Positions 43,825 to 51,955 of a stretch of DNA of 64,000 nucleotides are shown piece by piece. Location of the stretch: contig NZ_FNVT01000034.1 of the NCBI RefSeq assembly GCF_900108335.1, positions 24,941-88,940 of the forward strand. The letters are read 5' to 3'. Position 1 is the first letter of the stretch. Each line of letters starts with the position of its first letter. The position numbers and the translations under genes were made by a program. Under the pieces are notes generated by a model. That model made no database searches. It was not told where the DNA came from and saw only the letters and a program-made list of their open reading frames with translations. Source of the stretch: Nonomuraea solani (GTDB taxonomy: Bacteria; Actinomycetota; Actinomycetes; Streptosporangiales; Streptosporangiaceae).

Positions 43825-45225
43825 TCAAAGGCCGAGAGCCCGGTCGAGGGCCGCCCGGGCGTCCAGAAGCCCGCTCCCGTACCGGTTGTTCGGCACGGGG
43901 TCCGCCGAGGTGTCGCGCAAGGGCCGGGCGGTGTCGCGGAGGATGTGGGCCACCTGTTCCGGGGCGAGGCCGGGCGAACAGGACAGGATCAGGGCCGCCA
44001 CGCCCGCCGCGTGCGGCGCCGCCATGGACGTGCCCTGCAGAAACGCGTACGTGTCATCCCAAAACGTGCTGAGCACGTTCACCCCGGGAGCCACCACGTC
44101 GATGTGCGGGCCGATCTGGGAGAAGGCCGCCCGCCGGTCGGCGGCGTTGACGGCGCCGACGGCGACCACGCCGGGGTAGGCGGCCGGATAGCCGGGTTCG
44201 CTGGTGCCGTTGTTGCCCATCGCCGCGACCACGACCGCCCCGCGCGCGAGCGCGTGCGCGACGGCGTCGCGTTCCACGGTGGTGCCGACCGCCCCGCCCA
44301 GGCTGAGGTTGATCACCCGGGCGCCCTGCCCGGCGGCCCAGGCGATGCCGGCGGCGAGGTCGGCCGAGCTGCCGATGCCGCCCACCCGGCCGCTCACCGT
44401 GTTCCGGGTACGGGCCAGCACCCGTACGGGCAGGATCCGGCAGCGCCAGGTCACGCCCGCGACGCCGCGCCCGTCGTCGCTGAGGCAGGCGATCGTCCCG
44501 GCCACGTGGGTGCCGTGTCCCACCTCGTCCTGCGGCTCGTGTCCTGCGGCGTGGAAGTCGCCCTCCAGCACCCAGGGCGCGAGGCGCGCTTCCCACCCGG
44601 CGAGGTCCCAGTCGACCAGGTCCCGGCCGGGCAGGAGCAGCGGCGCGAGCTGCGGATGGTTCAGGTCAACGCCCGTGTCGACGACCGCGACCGTGACGGC
44701 GGCGCTGCCCGTCGTCATGTCCCAGGCGGCCGGGCAGTTGATCCTGGCCAGCCCCCACTGCTGCGCGTAACGCGGCTCGTCGGGCCGCAGATGGCTCTCC
44801 CGGTAGCGGTTGGCCTCGGCGACCTCCACCTCGTCCAGCGCCATCAGCCGGTCCACCACCTCGGGCACCGCGTGCTCCGGGGCGAACCGCACCTTGAACG
44901 TCGCGGCCAGCGCGGTGAGCGGCGCGGCCGTCGCCGACCCCCGTTCGGTACGCGGCGGCGCGGGCGCGTGCACCGCCGTGACGGACCGCGTACCGATGGC
45001 GGCCAGGACGGCGTCCACGGCGGGCAAGCCGAAACCGGACGCCAGGCCGGGCAGCCCGCGGGACGGGCCCGAGGAGACGCTCACCCGCAGGGCGCGGGCG
45101 GATTCCGTACGGAGCTGGAGGACGACCTCGCCGGGAACGGCGTTGTCCGCGCCCGCGCCGAAGATGGTGAGGTTGTCGGCCTCGGAATCGTCCGTCATGG
45201 CGACGTGCCCGTCGAAGCCCTCCAT
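43825..45225 (-). CDS. S8 (subtilisin-like) serine protease
   Basis: 466 residues with catalytic Asp183 (VVDTGVD), His237 (GHGTHVAG) and Ser400 (GTSMAAPH). There is no signal peptide, so it is likely cytoplasmic. Residues 1-150 are a prodomain region with an MxFKVRFAPEHAVPEVVDRL-type inhibitor fold (TFKVRF...VAEANRY). Its place next to a response regulator, radical SAM maturase and precursor-like gene makes it a candidate leader peptidase; that is inference. ATG at 45225 or 45198 (MTDDSEADN); neither has a strong ribosome binding site. Confidence 0.9.
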   Translation of the reverse strand: MEGFDGHVAMTDDSEADNLTIFGAGADNAVPGEVVLQLRTESARALRVSVSSGPSRGLPGLASGFGLPAVDAVLAAIGTRSVTAVHAPAPPRTERGSATAAPLTALAATFKVRFAPEHAVPEVVDRLMALDEVEVAEANRYRESHLRPDEPRYAQQWGLARINCPAAWDMTTGSAAVTVAVVDTGVDLNHPQLAPLLLPGRDLVDWDLAGWEARLAPWVLEGDFHAAGHEPQDEVGHGTHVAGTIACLSDDGRGVAGVTWRCRILPVRVLARTRNTVSGRVGGIGSSADLAAGIAWAAGQGARVINLSLGGAVGTTVERDAVAHALARGAVVVAAMGNNGTSEPGYPAAYPGVVAVGAVNAADRRAAFSQIGPHIDVVAPGVNVLSTFWDDTYAFLQGTSMAAPHAAGVAALILSCSPGLAPEQVAHILRDTARPLRDTSADPVPNNRYGSGLLDARAALDRALGL

Positions 45226-45332
45226 GGCATCGATGGTGCGGCGCGCCTTTCGGTGACATAAGGGACGGACGGCGGTGGCGGCCGGGAATTCGTCCCCTCC
45301 CGGCGGGACGCGCTCCCGCAGGCGGGGGACGG

Positions 45333-46025
45333 TCAGTGGTCGAGGTCGCGTTCCGGGGCCAGGCCGGCGTCGCGGGCCATGAGCGCGAGGCGTACCCGAT
45401 CGGGGATCTGCAGCTTGGCCAGGACCTCCGACACCATGTTGCGCACGGTCTTCTCCGACACGCCCAGCGCCCGCGCGATGGGGCCGTTGCCCAGGCCGCC
45501 CGCCACCTGCTGGACCAGCTCGCGCTCGCGCGGCGTGAGCCGGTCGAACGGCGGCGGCGGTGGCGAGGGCGCCCGCCGCAGCGCCGCCAGCACGCCGGAC
45601 CCGATCCGCGGCCCCAGCGCCACACCCCCGTCGGCGACGGTGCGCAGCGTGGTCACGACGGTGCGGGGGTCGGTCTGCTTGAGGACGTAGCCGCGCGCGC
45701 CCGCGCGCAGCCCGGCCGCGACGAGGTATTCGTCCTCCACCATGGTCAGCAGCAGCACCGCCGTGTGCGGCCGCACCTTGACGATGCGGGCGGTGGCCGC
45801 GATGCCGTCGCCGTCGGGCAGCCGGATGTCCATGGCGACCACCCGTACGTCGTGCGTCACCACGATCCTGACCGCCTCGGCCACGGTGGCCGCCTCGAAG
45901 ATCTCACCCACCCAGCTCTCCGCCGCCAGCAGCCCGCGCAGCCCGGCGCGGAAGACGGGATGGTCGTCCACGAGCAGCATGGCGACCGGGCTCGGGCTCT
46001 CCTCGGGCGAACGATCCACCGTCAC
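45333..46025 (-). CDS. NarL/LuxR-type response regulator
   Basis: 230 residues: receiver with VDDH, phosphoacceptor in VAMDIRLPDGDG, LLTMVED and VLKQTD; C-terminal LuxR HTH (LTPRERELVQQVAGGLGNGPIARALGVSEKTVRNMVSEVLAKL). GTG start 10 bp after the maturase stop, so probably in the same transcript. The soluble histidine kinase at 51201, which has no adjacent partner, is a candidate cognate kinase. Confidence 0.9.
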   Translation of the reverse strand: MTVDRSPEESPSPVAMLLVDDHPVFRAGLRGLLAAESWVGEIFEAATVAEAVRIVVTHDVRVVAMDIRLPDGDGIAATARIVKVRPHTAVLLLTMVEDEYLVAAGLRAGARGYVLKQTDPRTVVTTLRTVADGGVALGPRIGSGVLAALRRAPSPPPPPFDRLTPRERELVQQVAGGLGNGPIARALGVSEKTVRNMVSEVLAKLQIPDRVRLALMARDAGLAPERDLDH

Positions 46026-46035
46026 CGCCCCCCGC

Positions 46036-47844
46036 CTACCGGCCGTGCCTGGCGGGCAGGGCGAGCGCCAGGGCGCGCGGACCGTCCAGGAACACCAGCC
46101 CGCGTCCGGCGAACTCCTCCAGCGCCGCGCGTACCGCCTCCACCGGCAGGCCGAGCCGCCCGGCCACGGCCGCGGCGGTGATGGGACGCTCGGAGCAGGC
46201 CAGGTAGATGGCGGCGAGGTGGTCGTGGAAGGTGTAGGTGCCCTCGGTGTCCGGGTTCCGGCCGTCGTGGATCTGCAGGAACCCGGGCGCCGACCAGTAC
46301 GTCAGCTCCGGCGGCCGCCCCTCACTCCATGCGGCCGCCCACGCGGTGACGGCCCGGTCCAGCCCGGCGTAGGCGTCGTCTGGCAGGGCGTCGAGGAACG
46401 CGTACTCGAAGAAATAGGCCACCTTGTCCAGATCGACGTCCGCCGGATAGACGTGGGCGTAGCTCGGGTCGGGACGGCGGAACCGCAGCGGGAAGGCCCC
46501 GCCGGCCAGCGGGCTGAAGCGCTCCAGCCAGATCCGCGCCGCGCTCTCCGGCGGCCGCAGGTGCGTCAGGTGCGGCACGAGCGCCGCCTGCCCGGCGTAG
46601 TCGCGCTCGCTCTCGCCGGGAAACCCCCACAGGATGTTCCACGCCACGTGGATGTCGTAGTGCTGGGCCCAGCGCAGCAGGTTGACGTTCTGGGCGGCGG
46701 TGGTGCCCTTGCGCATCAGCCGCAGCACGTTCGTGCTGAGCGATTCGAGGCCGGGCTGCAGATACCGTACTCCGGCCCGCGCCAGCCGCCTGAGATGGGC
46801 GCGGCTGAGGTTGGCCTTGACCTCGTAGAAGATGTCGTAGTCGGCCTCGCTCGCGATGAGCCGGGGCAGCAGGTCCTCCAGGTAACGCATGTCGAGGATG
46901 TTGTCCACGGCCTCGAACCGGAAGCTGCGATACCGCCGCGCCTGCCCGGCCAGCTCCGCCAGCAGCCGCTCGGGCGACTTCGCGCGGAAGGCCATCGACG
47001 TGCCGTTGAGCCCGCAGAAGGTGCAGTGGTGCCTCTCGCCCCACCAGCAGCCACGGGCCGCCTCGAACGGGATCCACACCTCCCTGCGGCTGGTGCGGGC
47101 CAGCAGCCCCAGCTCCTCGGCGTGCTCGAAGTACTCGTCGTAGTCCGGCGGCGGCAGCGCGTCCATGTCGCGCCGCAGGGGCGCCGGCGGCGTCGCGACG
47201 ACCTCGCCGCGCACCCTTCTGGCCAGCCCGGGAATTTCGTCCAGGCCGGTTCCCTCCGCGACGGCGGCCAGCAGCCGGGGGAAGGCCACGTCCCCTTCGC
47301 CGATGACGGCGGCGTCGACGCATTCGACGGACCTGACCAGCTCCAGGCCCATCTCGCCGTCGAAGTTGGCGCCCCCGAAGACCGTGAGCAGCCGCGGATG
47401 GCGCGCCTTGAGCCGCCTGGCCAGCGCGAACGACGCCGCGTTCTGCTGGAAGGTGCAGCTGAACCCGACGACCGCGGCCTCCTCCCAGGGCAGCGCCTTC
47501 ATGAGGGCGTCGAGGTAGGCGGGCACCTCGCGCTCCCTGATGGCGGTCAGCAGGTCCCTGAACTCCTCGTCGTCCACGGTCTTCAGCAGCGCGGCGTCCC
47601 GGTCGGGCGCGCGGGCGCCGAAGGCGTCGAGGGAGAACAGCCAGTCGCCCAGCATGATGTCCCGGTGGTCGGCGAGCCGGTCGTAGGTCTCCGGGCCGAC
47701 GCGGGCGGCGAAGTCGAGGTTGGCGTGCAGCGTACGGACGGGAAATCCCTGGGCGCGCGCCAGCGCGGCGAGCAGGCCGGCCTGGATCGACGGCCGGCGC
47801 GCGTCCATGAACGGCATCGAGACGATGACCGTCAGAGGGGGCAC
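46036..47844 (-). CDS. B12-binding radical SAM RiPP maturase (RiPP radical SAM C-methyltransferase type)
   Basis: 602 residues. A B12-binding Rossmann domain (about 1-210; VGFSCTFQQNAASFALAR, VFGGANFDGEMG, VIGEGDVAFPRLL) is followed by a radical SAM core with cysteines 266, 274 and 277 (CWWGERHHCTFCGLNG). The spacing is CX7CX2C, not the usual CX3CX2C. This motif and layout are those of the ribosomal peptide maturation radical SAM protein 1 (rSAM_ocin) group. A C-terminal winged-helix-like tail (ITAAAVAGRLGLPVEAVRAALEEFAGRGLV) is present. GTG start 47844 with AGGAG 5 nt upstream, 2 bp after the precursor gene. Confidence 0.92.
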   Translation of the reverse strand: MPPLTVIVSMPFMDARRPSIQAGLLAALARAQGFPVRTLHANLDFAARVGPETYDRLADHRDIMLGDWLFSLDAFGARAPDRDAALLKTVDDEEFRDLLTAIREREVPAYLDALMKALPWEEAAVVGFSCTFQQNAASFALARRLKARHPRLLTVFGGANFDGEMGLELVRSVECVDAAVIGEGDVAFPRLLAAVAEGTGLDEIPGLARRVRGEVVATPPAPLRRDMDALPPPDYDEYFEHAEELGLLARTSRREVWIPFEAARGCWWGERHHCTFCGLNGTSMAFRAKSPERLLAELAGQARRYRSFRFEAVDNILDMRYLEDLLPRLIASEADYDIFYEVKANLSRAHLRRLARAGVRYLQPGLESLSTNVLRLMRKGTTAAQNVNLLRWAQHYDIHVAWNILWGFPGESERDYAGQAALVPHLTHLRPPESAARIWLERFSPLAGGAFPLRFRRPDPSYAHVYPADVDLDKVAYFFEYAFLDALPDDAYAGLDRAVTAWAAAWSEGRPPELTYWSAPGFLQIHDGRNPDTEGTYTFHDHLAAIYLACSERPITAAAVAGRLGLPVEAVRAALEEFAGRGLVFLDGPRALALALPARHGR

Positions 47845-47846
47845 CG

Positions 47847-48134
47847 TTACTCCTGGCCGTTGATCTGACGGTCCTGGCGCAGCGTGTTCCGGGAGTCGAA
47901 GGTGAAGGCGCGCCTGGCCCGGATGTTCGGGAGCTGGCCGATGTCGCTCAGACCACCGAGTTCGGCGGCCTTGGCGGTGAACGCGCTGAGGAACTCGTCC
48001 CTGAGCAACTGGGTGAGCGCCTCCGCGGCCGTCCGCGCGAGTGCGTCGGCGAGCTGGGCCCGCTCGGCCTCGTTCAGGTTCTTGATCGCGTTCACAGCGG
48101 TGACCAGGTCTTCGCTCGGCTGGTCGACTGCCAT
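47847..48134 (-). CDS. RiPP precursor peptide candidate
   Basis: 95 residues, upstream of the maturase by 2 bp, with GGGAGGTG before the ATG. Residues 1-60 form an amphipathic leader-like region (LVTAVNAIKNLNEAERAQLADALARTAAEAL). ELGGLSDIGQLPN (58-70) could be a cleavage zone. The C-terminal part (71-95) has arginines at 72, 74, 75, 82, 86 and 89, two phenylalanines and no cysteine: FTFDSRNTLRQDRQINGQE. The size, position and lack of any enzymatic domain support a precursor role. Confidence 0.82.
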   Translation of the reverse strand: MAVDQPSEDLVTAVNAIKNLNEAERAQLADALARTAAEALTQLLRDEFLSAFTAKAAELGGLSDIGQLPNIRARRAFTFDSRNTLRQDRQINGQE

Positions 48135-48167
48135 CGTGCACCTCCCAGTGGATCTCCGGTTGGGCTC

Positions 48168-51020
48168 TTACGCGTGGTGCGCCAGGTCCGTACGCCCGCT
48201 CAGCCGGCCGGCGATCTGCTCGGCCTCGCCGTGACCGATCTCCGTGAGGATGGTCAGCGCCGAGCGCCACACGCGCTCGGCGGCCTCCCCCCGGCCGGTG
48301 GCGTGGTGGGTGTCGCCGAGGTGGGAGAGCGTGGCCGCCTCGTTGTAGCGGTCGCCGATCTTGCGGTACAGGTCCAGCGCGCGGTGGTAGCAGGCCACGG
48401 CCTGCTCGTGGTCGCCGAGATGGTGGTAGGCGTAGCCGAGGCTGTCCCAGGTCTCGGCCTGCCCGCCCTCGTCGTCCAGCTCCTCGTGCAGGGCGAGCGC
48501 CTCACGGCAGCAGGCCAGGCCCTGCCGGTGGTCGCCGACCCGGGCGTGGAACCAGCCCACCGCGTTGAGGGCGTCGGCCAGGCCCGCCTTGTGGTCCACC
48601 CGCCGGTAGAGGTCGAGGGCGCGCTGCGCGTGGTCGAGGGCCTCCAGGTCGCGGCCCTGGGGTTCCAGCAGCGACGCGAGAGAGCGGTGCGCGTACGCCT
48701 GCCCGGCCTGGTCGCCGGCCTCCTCGAACAGGGCGAGGGCCGACAGCAGGTGGCGGTGCGCCTCCTCGTAGCGGTCGAGCCGCGCGTACGCCCGCGCGAT
48801 GCCCCGGTGCGCGAGCGCCTGCGCGGCCGGGTCGCCGCTCCTGAGCGCGGACGCCAGGGCGGTGCGGTGCGTGGCGGCCAGGTCCTGCCAGTGGCCGCGG
48901 CGGTCGAGGTAGGTGGACAGGGTCCAGGCGAGCTGCCAGCCGTGCAGGTCGTAGCCCTCGTCATGGGCCTGCTCGACGGCGGCGAGCAGGACGGCGTGCT
49001 CGGCGGCGAACCACTCCATCGCCTGGTCGTGGGCGGTGATCGAGATCGGCGTGACCCCCTGCCCGGGCGGCGCGAGCAGGAGCGGGTCGCGCAGCGGGTT
49101 GATCAGCCGGTCGGCCAGGAACGCGGACTGCAGGTAGTGGTCGAGCATGCGGCTCGTCGCGGCCCGCAGCTCGGCGCCGGTCCTGGTGGCCCGCGCGAGC
49201 TCCGACGAGTACGCCCGCAGCAGGTCGTGCAGGACGAACCTGCCGGGCGCGTGCTCGGTCAGCAGGTGGGCGGCCGCCAGCTCGGCCATGGCCGAGCCCG
49301 TCTCCAGCAGCGGCGTGTCGGCCAGGCTCGCCGCCGCGTACGTGCCGGTGTCCGGCCCCGGATGCAGGCCCAGCAGGATGAACAGCCGCTGCGCCGGATC
49401 GCTGAGCCGCCGCAGCGACCAGGAGAACACCGACCGGATGTCCGTCGACTGGTCCGCGGTACGGAAGGCGTCCAGCCCGCCCTTGGCCTCCCGCAGCTCC
49501 CCGGCCAGCAGCGCCAGCGGGAAGCGGGGATTGGTGGCCGCCCGCGCCGCCACGATGGCCAGGGCCAGCGGCAGCCGCGCGCACAGGGTGACGATCTCGC
49601 CGACGGCCTCCTCCTCGGCGCGTACCCGCTCCTCGCCCAGGCGCTGCGCCAGCAGTTGCCTGGCCTCCGCGGCGGACAGCAGGTCCACGGTCATCGGCTG
49701 CGCGCCCTCGGCCACCACCAGGCCGGAGAGCTGGTCCCTGCTGGTCACCAGGACCAGGCAGGTCGGGGTGCCGGGGAGCAGCGGGCGTACCTGCTCGGCG
49801 TTGCGCGCGTTGTCCAGGATGATGAGCACCCGCTGGTCGGCGAGCAGGCTGCGGTAGAGGGCGGCCTGCCCTTCGACGCTGATCGGGACGCGCTGCGGCG
49901 GCACCGCGAAGGCGTCGAGGAACCCGCGGATCGCCTCGGCAGGCTCCATCGCCGAGCCGCCCGGGTCGAAGCCGCGCAGGTTGACGTAGAGCTGCCCGTC
50001 CGGGAAGCGGTCGCGGACGCGGTGCGCCCAGTGCACGGCCAGCGTGGTCTTGCCCACCCCGGCCATCCCGCCGATCGCGTTGATCACCACGGCCCGGCCG
50101 CCGGCCCGCTCGTCCAGGCAGAGCGCGTCCAGCCGGTCGAGCTCGGCGTGCCGCCCGGCGAAGTGCGCCAGCCCGTACGGCAACTGCGCCGGCACGGGCA
50201 GCCGGCGTACGGTCTGGACCGGCTGCGGGGCGGCGCCCGTGAGCGCGGGATCGGCCACCAGGATCTGCCCGTGCACGCGCCGCAGCGCGGGCCCCGGCTC
50301 CACGCCGAGCTCGTCCATGAGGTGCTCGCGGGCCTCGTGGAAGGCCGACAGGGCCTCCGCCTGCCGCCCGGAGCGGTACAGCGCCAGCATCAGCAGCACC
50401 CGCAGCCGCTCGCGCAGCGGATGGTCCGCCACGAGCGCGCGCAGCTCGCTGACCAGCTCCAGGTGGTCGCCCAGGGCCAGCTCCACGTCGATGCGCTCCT
50501 CGACGACGTCGATCTGGCGCTCGCCGATCCGGTCGCGTTCGGCGTCCAGCAGCGGGCTCGCCAGCCCCTCGCAGACCGGGCCGCGCCACAGCCGCAGCGC
50601 GTCGTGCAGCGCCTTGGCCGCCGAGCGCAGGTCGCCGGCCAGGCGGGCGGCCCTGGCGCGTTCTACCTCGGTCTCGAAGACGTGCAGGTCAAGACGGCCG
50701 GGCGGGACCGTTAGCAGGTAGCCGGTGTCGGTCCAGGACAGCAGCTCGGAGGGGGAGCGGGGCGAGCGCTCGGGTTCGAGGACCCGGCGCAGGCCGGAGA
50801 TGTGCTTCTGCAGCAGGTTGAGCGCATAGGTCGGCTGGTCCTCGCCCCAGATCGCGTCGATGAGGCGTTCGCGGCTCAGCGGCCTGTTGGCCTGGAGGAG
50901 CAGCACCCCCAGCACGGTCCGCTGCTGGAGCGACCCGAAGACCAGCTCCGACTCATCCCGCCACGTCCGGAGTGGGCCAAGCACCCCAAAGCGTAAGGCC
51001 GGGCCGCTCTGACCGCTCAT
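48168..51020 (-). CDS. SARP family regulator (SARP-NB-ARC-TPR)
   Basis: 950 residues. N-terminal winged helix and BTAD (LRFGVLGPLRTWRDESELVFGSLQQRTVLGVLLLQANRPLSRERLIDAIWGED; to about 265), then NB-ARC ATPase (Walker A GMAGVGKTT; Walker B VLIILDNARNAE), then a TPR array (about 640-930). Large SARPs of this type activate antibiotic and RiPP clusters. The ATG at 51020 follows AGGAGT. It precedes the precursor gene by 33 bp on the same strand, so it may be co-transcribed with the maturase. Divergent from the soluble kinase gene. Confidence 0.93.
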   Translation of the reverse strand: MSGQSGPALRFGVLGPLRTWRDESELVFGSLQQRTVLGVLLLQANRPLSRERLIDAIWGEDQPTYALNLLQKHISGLRRVLEPERSPRSPSELLSWTDTGYLLTVPPGRLDLHVFETEVERARAARLAGDLRSAAKALHDALRLWRGPVCEGLASPLLDAERDRIGERQIDVVEERIDVELALGDHLELVSELRALVADHPLRERLRVLLMLALYRSGRQAEALSAFHEAREHLMDELGVEPGPALRRVHGQILVADPALTGAAPQPVQTVRRLPVPAQLPYGLAHFAGRHAELDRLDALCLDERAGGRAVVINAIGGMAGVGKTTLAVHWAHRVRDRFPDGQLYVNLRGFDPGGSAMEPAEAIRGFLDAFAVPPQRVPISVEGQAALYRSLLADQRVLIILDNARNAEQVRPLLPGTPTCLVLVTSRDQLSGLVVAEGAQPMTVDLLSAAEARQLLAQRLGEERVRAEEEAVGEIVTLCARLPLALAIVAARAATNPRFPLALLAGELREAKGGLDAFRTADQSTDIRSVFSWSLRRLSDPAQRLFILLGLHPGPDTGTYAAASLADTPLLETGSAMAELAAAHLLTEHAPGRFVLHDLLRAYSSELARATRTGAELRAATSRMLDHYLQSAFLADRLINPLRDPLLLAPPGQGVTPISITAHDQAMEWFAAEHAVLLAAVEQAHDEGYDLHGWQLAWTLSTYLDRRGHWQDLAATHRTALASALRSGDPAAQALAHRGIARAYARLDRYEEAHRHLLSALALFEEAGDQAGQAYAHRSLASLLEPQGRDLEALDHAQRALDLYRRVDHKAGLADALNAVGWFHARVGDHRQGLACCREALALHEELDDEGGQAETWDSLGYAYHHLGDHEQAVACYHRALDLYRKIGDRYNEAATLSHLGDTHHATGRGEAAERVWRSALTILTEIGHGEAEQIAGRLSGRTDLAHHA

Positions 51021-51200
51021 CCCGACTCCTGCCGCTCGGGCAACCCACAATCAATTAACATAAACCTCCGCGCACGAGCGGCCCAGTGGATTTCCGCCGA
51101 CTCCAGCGGGCACTCCAGCGCCGCTTCCAACGGTCCCCGCCATGCTGGTCTCCAGGATGCTCACGAGCATCCGGGCAGCGCGAACGTCGGGAGACCGTTC

Positions 51201-51911
51201 ATGCATCAGGACATCCAAGCCGCTCGGCAGAGCAGGGCCCCGGAGAACAAGCCGGAGAACAAGCCGGAGAACAGGCTGGAGGACGAGCTGGCCGAGGAGC
51301 GCCGCCGGCTGCTGCGCGACCTGCACGACGGTCTCGGGCCCGCCCTGGTCGCCATCGCCTACCGGCTCGACGTGGCCGGTGGGCTGCTGGGGGAGGACCA
51401 GCGGCAGGTCGGTGAGGTGCTCTGGCGGCTGCGCGACGACGTACGGGAGTTGTGCGCGGAGATCCACCGGATCGTCAACGACCTGCGCCCGGCCGCGCTG
51501 GCCGCCGGGCTGCTGCCCGCGCTGCGCGCGTACTGCGTCTGGCTGGACGGGGCCGGCGGCGGGCTCGACGTCACCGTGCGCGCTCCCGAAACGCTGCCCG
51601 AGCTGCCCGCGGCCGTCGAGGTCACCGCGTACCGGATCACCACGGAGGCGCTGGCGAACGTGCTGCGCCATTCGAGCGCGGGCACGTGCGTGCTCAGCGT
51701 GGCGCTCGGCGACGACCTGGAGATCGAGGTGCTGGACGACGGCAGAGGTCTCGGCCCGATGACAGGGGACGGGCTGGGCCTCGCCTCGATGCGGGCCAGG
51801 GCCGCCGATCTCGGCGGCAGCGTGACGGCCGGAACCGGGCCCGGGGGCGGGACCCGGATCGTGGTCCGGCTGCCCTGCGCCCTTGAGCGCTGCCGGGTGA
51901 CGGCCGCGTAG
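51201..51911 (+). CDS. Soluble HisKA_3-type histidine kinase
   Basis: 236 residues with no membrane helix. The phospho-acceptor is His42 in RRLLRDLHDGLGPAL. The ATPase domain has TEALANVLRHSSAG, LDDGRGLG and GLGLASMRARAADLGG. A 12-bp tandem repeat encodes PENKPENKPENR near residue 15. With no sensor domain it probably works with a partner. Its response regulator may be the one at 45333. It lies between SARP and the PAD gene. Confidence 0.85.
   Translation: MHQDIQAARQSRAPENKPENKPENRLEDELAEERRRLLRDLHDGLGPALVAIAYRLDVAGGLLGEDQRQVGEVLWRLRDDVRELCAEIHRIVNDLRPAALAAGLLPALRAYCVWLDGAGGGLDVTVRAPETLPELPAAVEVTAYRITTEALANVLRHSSAGTCVLSVALGDDLEIEVLDDGRGLGPMTGDGLGLASMRARAADLGGSVTAGTGPGGGTRIVVRLPCALERCRVTAA
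51240..51275. repeat. 12-bp tandem repeat, three copies
   Basis: CCGGAGAACAAG occurs at 51240-51251 and 51252-51263, and a one-mismatch copy at 51264-51275. It is in frame in the kinase gene. Confidence 0.9.
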
Positions 51912-51955
51912 CGGCGGCCCTCGCCCGGCGAAGTCCGACAGGCCCATGAAAGTGG

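Noticed and set aside
43825..45225. Secreted subtilisin
   Set aside because: The catalytic triad is complete but there is no signal peptide or membrane segment.
47847..48134. Lanthipeptide or lasso precursor
   Set aside because: The C-terminal region has no cysteine, and no lanthionine synthetase or lasso cyclase gene is nearby.
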